Positions 6,732-14,688 of a stretch of 33,490 nucleotides of DNA are shown here, in pieces. The position numbers and the translations under genes are program-made. The notes beneath the pieces were generated by a model that saw nothing but the letters and a program-made list of their open reading frames with translations, ran no database searches and was not told where the DNA came from. Source of the stretch: Crocinitomicaceae bacterium (GTDB lineage: Bacteria; Bacteroidota; Bacteroidia; Flavobacteriales_D; Crocinitomicaceae); the NCBI GenBank assembly GCA_029247685.1, contig JAQWKT010000015.1:1-33490 (forward strand). The letters are read 5' to 3'. The stretch's first letter is position 1; the number at the start of each line of letters is the position of its first letter.

Positions 6732-7901
6732 ATGAAACATTTTATTACCATCTATTTGTCAATTCTTTTGTCAAGTATTTGCAATGCTCAGTGGACACAA
6801 AGCTTAGGTACAGAGTCCTTAAATATGCAATCATTAATAACTTTTGAAACCTATAACTTGGCTGGAGGAGCCACGGGTGCATATTCATCTATTGATGAAG
6901 CAGAAACCTATATTTCTTCGAACACGGGTAATGACCCAACTGGACCAACACGTGGGTTTGCGTTTGATGGAACTTACATTTATACGTGCACGAGTCAAGG
7001 GGTTTACAGAAGCTCCGACAACGGATCTACATGGATCCAAAAAAACTTAGGATTAACGAATTTACTAACCAGTGGAATAACTTATTCATCTCCGTATCTA
7101 ATTGTAGTTGGTCCTTCAGGGGTCTTCAAATCCTTGGATAATGGAGATAATTGGACTGCTGCTGGACTCTCTGGTACAGATGTACGCTGTGTTACCTCAA
7201 TAAATGACACACTTTTTGTCGGTACAAATGGATTTGGTATATATACAAGTGTTGATTGGGGAACAAATTGGACAACAATCAACAACGGACTTAGTAGTTC
7301 CTCTAATTTCAGAGCGATAGAAGCCAAGGGGTCAACTTTGTTCGCAGGTGGACAAGTAGGTACAGGTGTTTTCAGATCAATGGATTATGGCTTAAATTGG
7401 ACGCTATTGAGTGGCGGACTACCTAATGGGTCTTATAGAGGTTTTGCCAGTAATGACAGCATAATTGTTGCAGGGTCTTTTGGTGCTGGAGTCTTTTACT
7501 CTGTTGACAATGGTGATACTTGGGTCGAAATTAATTCAGGGTTATTAGACCTAACAATTTTTGATTTGGAATTAAATGACAACTTTATTATTGCAGCTAC
7601 AGACACTAAAGGTGTTTTTAGGTTCCCTCTTTCTAACATTGTATTATCTGTAAGTGATTTAATTTTTAACGATAGTGTAACCTGCTATCCAAACCCTGCA
7701 AATTCTACTGTTTGGATAAGCTCTGAAACGAACTTAGAAAATATCAGTTATAAGCTTATTGACATTAAAGGATCATTGATTTTATCTGGTAAAATAAACG
7801 GTAATAAACATGAAATTAATATTGATGCTTTGCTTAATGGAGTATATTTCATCCATTTTGATAATCCAGAACTTGCACCTTTCAAATTGATTAAAAAATA
7901 A
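6732..7901 (+). CDS. T9SS-exported beta-propeller (BNR/sortilin-type repeats) protein
   Basis: This 389-aa protein starts at ATG 6732, where the signal peptide MKHFITIYLSILLSSICNAQ begins; a start at 6684 would bury it. Residues about 75-300 contain five or more propeller repeats with the Asp-box pattern SxDxGxxW: SSDNGSTW, SLDNGDNW, SVDWGTNW, SMDYGLNW, SVDNGDTW. The last 75 residues are a type A T9SS sorting domain (CYPNPANSTVW, LLNGVYFIHF, LIKK). It is therefore exported across the outer membrane and attached or released; ligand or substrate is unknown. It precedes a second T9SS cargo gene by 7 nt, probably one transcript. Confidence 0.88.
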   Translation: MKHFITIYLSILLSSICNAQWTQSLGTESLNMQSLITFETYNLAGGATGAYSSIDEAETYISSNTGNDPTGPTRGFAFDGTYIYTCTSQGVYRSSDNGSTWIQKNLGLTNLLTSGITYSSPYLIVVGPSGVFKSLDNGDNWTAAGLSGTDVRCVTSINDTLFVGTNGFGIYTSVDWGTNWTTINNGLSSSSNFRAIEAKGSTLFAGGQVGTGVFRSMDYGLNWTLLSGGLPNGSYRGFASNDSIIVAGSFGAGVFYSVDNGDTWVEINSGLLDLTIFDLELNDNFIIAATDTKGVFRFPLSNIVLSVSDLIFNDSVTCYPNPANSTVWISSETNLENISYKLIDIKGSLILSGKINGNKHEINIDALLNGVYFIHFDNPELAPFKLIKK

Positions 7902-7908
7902 AAAATCT

Positions 7909-8793
7909 ATGAAAACAAAAATATTAATTATCGTATTTGCACTATTTAACCTTGCTTCCTATTCACAGGTTTCAACGGTAACGAATGCAATCACTGGCAG
8001 AACTTGGATGGACAGAAATTTAGGTGCCAGTCAGGTAGCTATATCTATTACAGATTCAGCATCTTATGGCTCTCTCTATCAATGGGGAAGATTAACCGAT
8101 GGACACGAACTTAGTAATTCAAGCACAACAACAATTGTATCAACCTCAAACAACCCTGGTCATTCTGACTTTATTATTGGTTCAGATGATTGGATTACAC
8201 CGTCAAATGATTTGCTTTGGCAAGGAGTAAATGGAATAAACAACCCATGTCCAAATGGTTTCCGTTTGCCTACAGAAGCAGAATGGGAAGCAGAGAGATT
8301 AAGTTGGACTTCTAATGATGCAGCTGGTGCTTTTGCTTCCGTTTTAAAATTACCCATCGCTGGTGCAAGAAGCAGAATGAATGGCGCAATTGGAAACGTT
8401 GGGACTTTTGTAGGATATAGAAGTAGTGATCTGAATGGCGTAGAGTCACGAAATCTAGGAATTAGTTTGAGTATTGCTATGATGGGAAATAGAGCACGAG
8501 CAGATGGTAATTGTGTTCGATGCATACAAGATAATTCACTTGGAATCAATGATGCTTCTGTGAACAATAAACTTAAAATATATCCAAACCCTTCGAATGG
8601 TTTTTTTACGGTAGCCTCAGAAAAACAGCTTAGCAATATTGAATTTGAATTAATAGATTTATTTGGTAGAAAATTGAAAACAGGGACACTAAATGGATTG
8701 AATTCAGTCATCGATATTAATGACCTACCAGATGGAATATACTTATTGAGATTGGAAAATTTCACTCTTCAAAAAATAATCAAGGGAAAATAA
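7909..8793 (+). CDS. T9SS-exported FISUMP-domain protein
   Basis: The 294-aa product has a signal peptide (MKTKILIIVFALFNLASYSQ). Residues about 25-205 form a Fibrobacter succinogenes major paralogous (FISUMP) domain, shown by GRTWMDRNLGAS, LYQWGRLTDGHE, NPCPNGFRLPTEAEWEA and the closing GNCVRCIQD. Residues about 222-294 are a type A T9SS sorting domain (KIYPNPSNGFFTV, LPDGIYLLRL). The domain is common in surface proteins of Bacteroidota; molecular function is not established. It is coupled to the preceding propeller gene and followed 7 bases later by palindrome J8, so the two genes form a two-gene cassette between J5 and J8. Confidence 0.88.
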   Translation: MKTKILIIVFALFNLASYSQVSTVTNAITGRTWMDRNLGASQVAISITDSASYGSLYQWGRLTDGHELSNSSTTTIVSTSNNPGHSDFIIGSDDWITPSNDLLWQGVNGINNPCPNGFRLPTEAEWEAERLSWTSNDAAGAFASVLKLPIAGARSRMNGAIGNVGTFVGYRSSDLNGVESRNLGISLSIAMMGNRARADGNCVRCIQDNSLGINDASVNNKLKIYPNPSNGFFTVASEKQLSNIEFELIDLFGRKLKTGTLNGLNSVIDINDLPDGIYLLRLENFTLQKIIKGK

Positions 8794-8797
8794 AACT

Positions 8798-8923
8798 CAT
8801 AACAAAATGTATAAATCATTGGGCAGAAAGTGATTAAATAAAAGTTGGGTCATATAAATAAAGTAAGTGACAAACCGAAAGTGCGCTGCTTTTAATCGCC
8901 CAACGATTCATACACAAACCGTT
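8798..8923. repeat. Cassette-junction palindrome J8 (attC-like), best example
   Basis: AAC (8801-8803) and a 4-nt spacer (AAAA) lead into the 17-nt arm 8808-8824. This pairs at 15 of 17 positions with 8898-8914. A 6-nt spacer (CAAACC) and GTT (8921-8923) close it. Both arms share the inner GGGC/GCCC. The 73-nt loop contains a further GATTAAA/TTTAATC pair. It runs directly into repeat R-C. Confidence 0.75.
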
Positions 8924-9022
8924 ATCAAGTCAACACAAAAATCGGATTCTAGACATGGGACATGGTTTCCAATATCAATGAAAAATCTTCCAAAAAGTTT
9001 GAACTCTCACCATTGGAGGTCA
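8920..9022 (+). repeat. Direct repeat R, copy C (R-C)
   Basis: It is about 103 bp and begins with CGTTATCAAGTCA, the right end of J8. It differs from copy A by a few substitutions and a short length change in the middle. The last 44 bases (8979-9022) are identical to 1616-1659. Unlike copies A and B it has no terminator hairpin behind it, only a T-run. Confidence 0.85.
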
Positions 9023-9048
9023 TTTTTTGTTGAGGAAGTCATAACAAG

Positions 9049-9062
9049 CTAACTATTTATTA
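9049..9062 (+). repeat. 14-bp direct repeat, left copy
   Basis: CTAACTATTTATTA occurs here, 15 bases before the lipoprotein start codon, and again at 9915-9928, 14 bases after its stop. The two copies are identical and bracket exactly one gene. The sequence is A+T-rich, so chance is not excluded. Confidence 0.45.
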
Positions 9063-9076
9063 TCTTGGTTAACATT

Positions 9077-9901
9077 ATGAGATTACTATTTGTTTTCGTG
9101 TTTCTGTTGGGTTTGCTTTCTTGTGGAGAGGAGAAGAGTTCTTCTTCGAGTAGTTTAAATGTATCAAGCATTAATTCTGAAAGTAAAAAAGAAGACACAA
9201 AGACATTAAAAAAAGTTTTTTTAGAACCAGTTTTAGTTAACGATTCTAACTCCAATAATCAAGAAAAAAACAGTCTGAATTTAAAGCCGAAATATAAATT
9301 TCCAAATGAATTAAATAACTTAAAAAAAGAGACAATTAGTATTCTAGAAAAAACCTATAAAGATGAAGGTCAAGAAATTGAATACGGATATCATGGATAT
9401 CATAATATGTTGAATTATAATCATGAATCTTTTCACCCAATTGGTTGGTCAAAAACTGGAGTATTTGCATTTTTAAATACTGGAGTTGGTGACGGTTGTG
9501 GCTGTCCCTATATTAGAATAAAAATCATTAACCCTAATAATAATAAAGCTATTTGGGAACATATGATAATAGATGGCGATGATGACCTTGAACAATTGTG
9601 GTCTGAAAACTATAAAATTATAAACGAAAAATTATCAAAATTTGATATAGAACAAGACTCCATTTTCGAATTCTCCAAATCTTTATCAATTCCTAAAAAT
9701 TCATTAAAATTACATCGGATTGAAGAAGAAGTTGAAGAAGAAGCAACATCTTATGAATTACAAGAAAAAGGATCTGTTGGCATTATAAAAAACCCATTTA
9801 AAAAAGCAATGGCAGTAATCAATTACTATTATTGGGGAAATGAAGCGAGAGGAGAGTCTACTATAGAATATGATGTATATCTTATTAAAAAAAGGCAGTA
9901 G
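9077..9901 (+). CDS. Hypothetical lipoprotein
   Basis: The 274-aa product starts at ATG 9077, directly at the signal peptide MRLLFVFVFLLGLLSC; a TTG at 9065 is four codons upstream and less likely. The lipobox LLSC puts the lipidated Cys at residue 16. A Ser-rich linker follows, then a folded part with a Gly/Cys motif (TGVGDGCGCPYIRIKIINP) and an acidic helix (RIEEEVEEEATSYELQ). I recognise no family. It stands alone between R-C and the convergent DUF2130 gene, flanked by a 14-bp direct repeat. Confidence 0.75.
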   Translation: MRLLFVFVFLLGLLSCGEEKSSSSSSLNVSSINSESKKEDTKTLKKVFLEPVLVNDSNSNNQEKNSLNLKPKYKFPNELNNLKKETISILEKTYKDEGQEIEYGYHGYHNMLNYNHESFHPIGWSKTGVFAFLNTGVGDGCGCPYIRIKIINPNNNKAIWEHMIIDGDDDLEQLWSENYKIINEKLSKFDIEQDSIFEFSKSLSIPKNSLKLHRIEEEVEEEATSYELQEKGSVGIIKNPFKKAMAVINYYYWGNEARGESTIEYDVYLIKKRQ

Positions 9902-9914
9902 CCGAATACCTTAT

Positions 9915-9928
9915 CTAACTATTTATTA
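9915..9928 (+). repeat. 14-bp direct repeat, right copy
   Basis: CTAACTATTTATTA, identical to 9049-9062, lies 14 bases after the lipoprotein gene's stop codon. Confidence 0.45.
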
Positions 9929-9964
9929 ATTATTTAAAGCAGAAAGAAATTTGGAAAAATAAAT

Positions 9965-9993
9965 AGTTTAATTTTTTAATTTAAGATTAAACT
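9965..9993. terminator. Possible bidirectional terminator between convergent genes
   Basis: AGTTTAAT (9965-9972) pairs perfectly with ATTAAACT (9986-9993) in the gap between two converging genes. T-rich sequence follows in the loop and A-rich sequence lies outside. The stem has little G+C, so it is a weak candidate. Confidence 0.3.
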
Positions 9994-9996
9994 TTA

Positions 9997-11274
9997 CTAA
10001 TCCGTATCCCTAGAAAGAGAATCAAATTTTGCTTTCATGGTTGGATTATTGTGCGTTAATTTTTTAATCGTTAAATCGTCAGCTTTATTGTTTGCTAATC
10101 GAAGATTGTTTTCTGAAGACAACAAAGCAGCTTTTGTTTTTTCAAGATGAGAAATGGTTTTATCTATTTCATCAATTGCTGTTTTAAATTTTCGGCTAGC
10201 CAAATCATAATTTCGTGCAAATCCATCTTTAAAACTGTTCATTTTTTCTTCAAAATGGCTAATGTCTACATTTTGATTTTTCATTAAAGCAAGTTCTGCT
10301 TTATATTTCATCGAATTAATCGCAGCATTACGTAATAGAGTGATAATCGGAATAAAAAATTGTGGACGAACCACATACATCTTGTTGTATCGATGCGAAA
10401 CATCGACAATGCCAGTATTGTAAAGTTCGCTTTCTGACTCTAATAAAGAGACAAGAACAGCATATTCACAGTTTTTTTCTATTCGATCTTTATCTAATTC
10501 TTTAAAAAAGTCTTCATTTCTTTTTTTTGTAGCGGTTTGATCTCCTTCATTTTTCATTTCAAACATGATGGAAATCACTTCATTTCCATGATCATCGGTT
10601 TCTTTGTAGATAAAGTCTCCTTTACTACCAGAACTAGAGTTATTGTCTTTTTCAAAATACGCATTTTGAAAACCTGTAGCTCGAAGTTTATTAAATTCTG
10701 CTTCACAATGTTGTTCGAGCGTTTCTCCAATCATTTTGGTGGATAGTTTAAGTTTCATGTCTTTACGAAAAGCAATCTCCTCATCTTTCAGCTTAATCAG
10801 ATCGTCTTTTTTTCTTAGCTCTAGTGTGTGTTTTTCTTGTAAAGATTTAGCAAGTAATTGTTTTTCATTTTCTTTACTTTTTAAATCGCTAAACAGAGAA
10901 TCGCGTTGTTTTTCAATTTTTTTAATGGCTAATTCGATTTGTAATTTTTTTTCAGTTTCCGCATTCTGAATTTTTGCTTTCATTGAAGTTATTTCAGATT
11001 CTTTTGCACTTAATTGAGTCGTAAGTTGAAGTGCACTTTTTGCTTTTAATTGGGTGATTTCTTGTTCTTTTCTTGAAAGGTTATCTTGTAATTGATTTTT
11101 CAGATTGGCTTCGGCAAGTTTTACTGCATTGTTTTTTTCATTTTCAGCGATATTTAATCTTTTTTGCAATTCTTCTTCAAATTGATGATCTCGGACTTGT
11201 TTTAAGATATCTGCAAAACCTGCTTTATCTACTTTAAAAGCCTTTTTACAATTTGGACAGATAATGTCATTCAT
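9997..11274 (-). CDS. DUF2130 domain protein with zinc ribbon, coiled coil and nuclease-like core
   Basis: This 425-aa protein opens with a short zinc-ribbon half (CPNCKKAF, residues 6-13). A long charged coiled coil spans about 30-175 ([28 protein letters not shown]). The DUF2130 domain covers about 175-340, and a second helical region lies at about 350-400. Within DUF2130 the order GETLEQH (E184), GDFIY (D220) and FEMK (E239, K241) matches the spacing of a PD-(D/E)xK nuclease active site. From this I infer a DNA-processing enzyme, but activity is unproven. It is cytoplasmic, monocistronic, and converges with the preceding lipoprotein gene. Confidence 0.85.
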   Translation of the reverse strand: MNDIICPNCKKAFKVDKAGFADILKQVRDHQFEEELQKRLNIAENEKNNAVKLAEANLKNQLQDNLSRKEQEITQLKAKSALQLTTQLSAKESEITSMKAKIQNAETEKKLQIELAIKKIEKQRDSLFSDLKSKENEKQLLAKSLQEKHTLELRKKDDLIKLKDEEIAFRKDMKLKLSTKMIGETLEQHCEAEFNKLRATGFQNAYFEKDNNSSSGSKGDFIYKETDDHGNEVISIMFEMKNEGDQTATKKRNEDFFKELDKDRIEKNCEYAVLVSLLESESELYNTGIVDVSHRYNKMYVVRPQFFIPIITLLRNAAINSMKYKAELALMKNQNVDISHFEEKMNSFKDGFARNYDLASRKFKTAIDEIDKTISHLEKTKAALLSSENNLRLANNKADDLTIKKLTHNNPTMKAKFDSLSRDTD

Positions 11275-11543
11275 GGAATAGATGTTTGTAATATTTACGT
11301 ATGAAGTCTTTTAATAATGAATGTTTTTTTGTTTTAAAAAAACCCATGTATCCCTGTAAATTTACTAAAGATTTACTGAAATTTCATCATTTAATTTGTC
11401 TTTATTTTATAAAAAAATACGTAGGCAACTATACGTATAATCCTCTATATCATATATTTATGATTTTATTTATTCGTTTATTGATAATTATTTTTTTAAC
11501 TTATTATAAGAAATAATCAATAATTAATAAAAACACCATCACC

Positions 11544-12062
11544 ATGAAAACGACAATTACTCTTCCAAAAAAACTATTTATCCCCTTCATTTTAATTTTC
11601 ATTATTCCATTTGCATACACGCAAGAGGAGATCAAAAAAGTTACCTTACAACTTAAATCAACTGCTTACTATGGTTTTGGCCCATATTCTTGGAAAGAGA
11701 TCACCGACAAGTATGACGATACGATGTACAAACTTTTAATTGATTTTCCAGGTAAAACAATTCCAGATAATAAAACATTGGTTTTTGATTTTGAAAAAAA
11801 ACAATTAACCATTGATAACCAAAGCAAGTGGGGGAGTCTTGGAACAACCACTTCTTATTTCACTTCCTATTCCAAAGAAGGGGACATTATTAAAATTGAT
11901 ATAGAAAATGTAGATCATATTGCCTCTTTATGTGGGCAATTAACTAGAGTGGTGAGTTTTTATATTGACCTTAAAAACAAAAAGTTTTATGAGGTAAATA
12001 GAAATACCCATTCTCGAAATGTTGATTTATCGATTGCAGATGATTTTTCGATGCTTTATTAA
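11544..12062 (+). CDS. Hypothetical secreted protein, 172 aa
   Basis: The N-terminus (KKLFIPFILIFIIPFAYTQE) is a signal peptide after a few polar residues, with likely cleavage after Tyr-Thr-Gln. The mature part (about 145 aa) looks beta-rich, with Tyr/Trp-containing strands (STAYYGFGPYSWKEITDKYD) and a Lys-rich strand pair near the C-terminus (VVSFYIDLKNKKFYEVNR). No family is recognised. It converges with the DUF2911 gene, whose stop lies 7 nt away. The 269-base stretch before it (11275-11543) is very A+T-rich and shows nothing I can name. Confidence 0.7.
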   Translation: MKTTITLPKKLFIPFILIFIIPFAYTQEEIKKVTLQLKSTAYYGFGPYSWKEITDKYDDTMYKLLIDFPGKTIPDNKTLVFDFEKKQLTIDNQSKWGSLGTTTSYFTSYSKEGDIIKIDIENVDHIASLCGQLTRVVSFYIDLKNKKFYEVNRNTHSRNVDLSIADDFSMLY

Positions 12063-12069
12063 TTGATCC

Positions 12070-12618
12070 TTACATGAATACTTTAATAGGAACCGATACA
12101 ATGGTATTCTCCCATCCTAAATGCATCTCAAAAGCCATTTTTTTGCCTTCAAAGGAAATGGAAAAAGCTTCTATTAATTCTTTAGAATTTTTCACTTTGG
12201 CCGAAACTCGAGCAATATCTTCTTTTTCATCATAGGAATATGCTCCCCATACATTTAGCGAAGAGTTCAAAATAATGGTCCATTCTTTAGATGATGGAAT
12301 AGTAAATAGGCTATAAGTTCCTTTTTTGATGTTTTTTCCACCAATGTTGACATCTGAATAAAACGTTATTTCACAAGCTTCATTTGCACCAGTTCTCCAA
12401 ACTTTATCCGAAGGGGCTAAATCTTTCATTTTCCTTCCTTTAAGCTGCGGCCTGCTGTACGAAATTTTCACAATTTTATTAGATTCCCTATGGCTTGCTG
12501 GATAGGTAGATACATCCATTGGGCTTTTGTCAAGTTTTGAGAATTCTTGCGCATTAAGATTGGTCTTAAAAAACAAGATGGAAATTAAAAGAATAGAGTA
12601 GGAGATATAGTTTTTCAT
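12070..12618 (-). CDS. DUF2911 domain-containing secreted protein
   Basis: The 182-aa product has a signal peptide (MKNYISYSILLISILFFKTN, cleaved near NAQ). The DUF2911 domain occupies most of the mature protein: KISYSRPQLKGRKMKDL, then VWRTGANEACEITF, then GTYSLFTIPSSKEWTIILN and the closing WENTIVSVPI. The family is widespread in Bacteroidota and is predicted periplasmic or surface-exposed; its biochemical role is not known. Length and motif order are typical, so the call is firm at family level only. Confidence 0.9.
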   Translation of the reverse strand: MKNYISYSILLISILFFKTNLNAQEFSKLDKSPMDVSTYPASHRESNKIVKISYSRPQLKGRKMKDLAPSDKVWRTGANEACEITFYSDVNIGGKNIKKGTYSLFTIPSSKEWTIILNSSLNVWGAYSYDEKEDIARVSAKVKNSKELIEAFSISFEGKKMAFEMHLGWENTIVSVPIKVFM

Positions 12619-12681
12619 AGAAATAAATTTATTGGTTTGCTAAAATAAGACTTATTGGGATTTGATTTGTTTTTTTTGAAA

Positions 12682-13323
12682 TTAATCACAATCGGCATCA
12701 ATCGGCAAGTACTTAAATTTATCAAGACTTCCAATGTAAGACCCTTTAATGGTGTCTCCCTCAATAGTACTAATCGCATATCTTATTTCTGGTATGAGCG
12801 AATTTATGTGGCAAATTTTTACTTGTGCATTTTGAATATTGGTAACCATGCCATATGGATCAGCTACCCATTCGCTTTCTAAAAGCGTATTTGGATGCCC
12901 TCCGCTGTTTCCAAAAATCATGTTTTTTTGAATAGAGATAACAAAATCATTTTCTGTGGCATTGGCATCGTAATTATAAACACCGTCCTCTAATGTACTT
13001 GAAGGAAACCAAATTTTCACGGAGGTACTTGGGTTAGTTAGGTAATTTAAACTACCACAACTACTTATTAAAGTATCGCCAATTTGTCCATCATTGATAT
13101 AGATGTTAGCCGATGGAGTTGGAATATCACCCATATACATGGTATCCATAAGGTATCCCTTATTTGTGGAAATATATTGACCGTTGCTATTTTGATAATA
13201 ACTATTGTTATAATCAAATTCAAATTCAAAAAGATAAGCATCTGGAGGAGTGTTTTTTTCTTTATTACAACTAGAAATAAAGACCATAAAAAACAAAGAA
13301 AAAAGGTAAATAAGATGTTTCAA
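12682..13323 (-). CDS. Hypothetical lipoprotein (TTG start)
   Basis: There is no ATG before the signal peptide in this frame. The TTG at 13321-13323 gives MKHLIYLFSLFFMVFISSC, an ideal lipoprotein signal with the lipidated Cys at residue 19. The frame is also open to a TTG at 13380, but that start would place a charged segment before the signal. The mature part (about 195 aa) is beta-rich with Gly/Ser/Thr turns (FEFEFDYNNSYYQNSNGQYI, then CGSLNYLTNPSTSVKIWFPS) and resembles small Bacteroidota surface lipoproteins. No named family is recognised. Confidence 0.72.
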   Translation of the reverse strand: MKHLIYLFSLFFMVFISSCNKEKNTPPDAYLFEFEFDYNNSYYQNSNGQYISTNKGYLMDTMYMGDIPTPSANIYINDGQIGDTLISSCGSLNYLTNPSTSVKIWFPSSTLEDGVYNYDANATENDFVISIQKNMIFGNSGGHPNTLLESEWVADPYGMVTNIQNAQVKICHINSLIPEIRYAISTIEGDTIKGSYIGSLDKFKYLPIDADCD

Positions 13324-13511
13324 GTACGAATTTTTAATTTCATCAAATCTAACAAAGTCGTATAAAATATAAAATACCAATTTGAGGGTATATTATTTTA
13401 GACAAATAGATTGTTTTTAACAAGGAGGTTATAGTAATATTTTTTTATACCTAAATCTAGCAACAGTTGTTTGATTACTTTAGCTTGTTATTTAATCATT
13501 ATTAATTATCC

Positions 13512-14573
13512 ATGCAAAACATAATCTCTGGGACTGGCCGATACATTCCCTCAATAGTTAAAGAAAATGAAGATTTCATGTCTTATGACTTTTACAACGA
13601 AAACCAGGAGAAAATTACTGTTTCTAATGAGGTTATCATTAGGAAGTTTCATGCCATAACAGGTATTGAGGAGAGAAGATACTTGAAAAGTAATTTAAGG
13701 AATAGCGATATAGCAACAATTGCTGCTCAAAAAGCAATTGAAGATGCGAAAATTAACCCAGAGGAATTAGACCAAATTATCTTGGCTCATAACTTCGGAG
13801 ATGTTAGAGATGGCTATACACAATGTGATTTTTTACCTAGTATTGCTTCAAGAGTGAAGCATAATTTAAAAATAAAAAACAATAACTGTGTTGCCTATGA
13901 CCTTGTTTTTGGATGTCCTGGATGGGTTCAAGGCGTTATTCAAGCAGATGCATTTATCATTGCTGGCGTTGCTAAAAAGTGCCTTGTTATTGGTTCGGAA
14001 ACGCTATCTAGAGTTGTTGATCCTTTTGATAGAGATTCGATGATTTATTCAGATGGTGCTGGTGCATGTGTGTTAGAAGAAAATAAAACTGCTTCAAAAG
14101 GAATAATAAGCCATGCATCACAGACATTCTCTTTAACGGAGGCGCATTATCTTTTTTATGGACATTCTTATAATCCAAATGAACCTCAAAGCACAAATTA
14201 CATTAAAATGCATGGTCGAAAAATTTATGAATTTGCTTTAAATAATGTTCCTTTAGCTATGAAAAAAGCAGTAGATAAAAGTGGTGTAGAAATAGAAAAC
14301 ATTAAAAAGGTTTTAATCCATCAGGCAAACGAAAAAATGGATGAAGCTATAATAAATAGATTTTATAAACTTTATAAAAAGCAAGCTCCAGAAGGAATAA
14401 TGCCTATGAGCATTCATAAATTAGGAAATAGTTCAGTTGCTACCATACCAACACTTTTTGATTTAATACTTAAAAAAGAATTAGACAATCATCAAATAAA
14501 CGATGGAGATGTTATTTTACTTGCATCGGTTGGAGCAGGAATGAATATAAATGCTATTGTATACCAATGTTAA
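13512..14573 (+). CDS. 3-oxoacyl-ACP synthase III (FabH-like ketosynthase)
   Basis: This 353-aa enzyme belongs to the thiolase-fold KAS III family, which condenses an acyl-CoA with malonyl-ACP to start fatty acid chains. The catalytic triad is visible: Cys135 in VFGCPGWVQG, His270 in LIHQANEKM and Asn306 in KLGNSSVATIPT. SDGAGACVLE and ASVGAGMNINA are further family signatures. Length is slightly above the usual 320-335 aa because of an N-terminal insertion (about residues 17-45). It stands alone, not in a fab operon, so it may be a second KAS III with a specialised primer rather than the housekeeping fabH. Confidence 0.9.
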   Translation: MQNIISGTGRYIPSIVKENEDFMSYDFYNENQEKITVSNEVIIRKFHAITGIEERRYLKSNLRNSDIATIAAQKAIEDAKINPEELDQIILAHNFGDVRDGYTQCDFLPSIASRVKHNLKIKNNNCVAYDLVFGCPGWVQGVIQADAFIIAGVAKKCLVIGSETLSRVVDPFDRDSMIYSDGAGACVLEENKTASKGIISHASQTFSLTEAHYLFYGHSYNPNEPQSTNYIKMHGRKIYEFALNNVPLAMKKAVDKSGVEIENIKKVLIHQANEKMDEAIINRFYKLYKKQAPEGIMPMSIHKLGNSSVATIPTLFDLILKKELDNHQINDGDVILLASVGAGMNINAIVYQC

Positions 14574-14688
14574 GCCAAAACCCAAGCAATTTAAATTATT
14601 ATTATCTTTCCATTTAACAATACAAGTGATTAACTTAAATATACTCCACAAGTATAACATTAATCGATATCACTCTGAAACAAATAAA

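Noticed and set aside
8160..8765. 201-codon minus-strand frame opposite the FISUMP gene
   Set aside because: It is a shadow of a gene with clear signal peptide, FISUMP and T9SS domains on the plus strand.
8867..9052. 61-codon plus-strand frame
   Set aside because: It lies entirely in palindrome J8 and repeat R-C; no gene-like features.
1..9100. A classical integron (intI gene with attI)
   Set aside because: No tyrosine recombinase is encoded in the window, and the only recombinase fragment is of the serine family. The palindromes are therefore called attC-like only.
11301..11516. 71-codon plus-strand frame rich in Phe, Ile, Leu, Tyr and Lys
   Set aside because: Extreme A+T-driven composition, no recognisable signal or domain, and a poor context in a low-complexity spacer.
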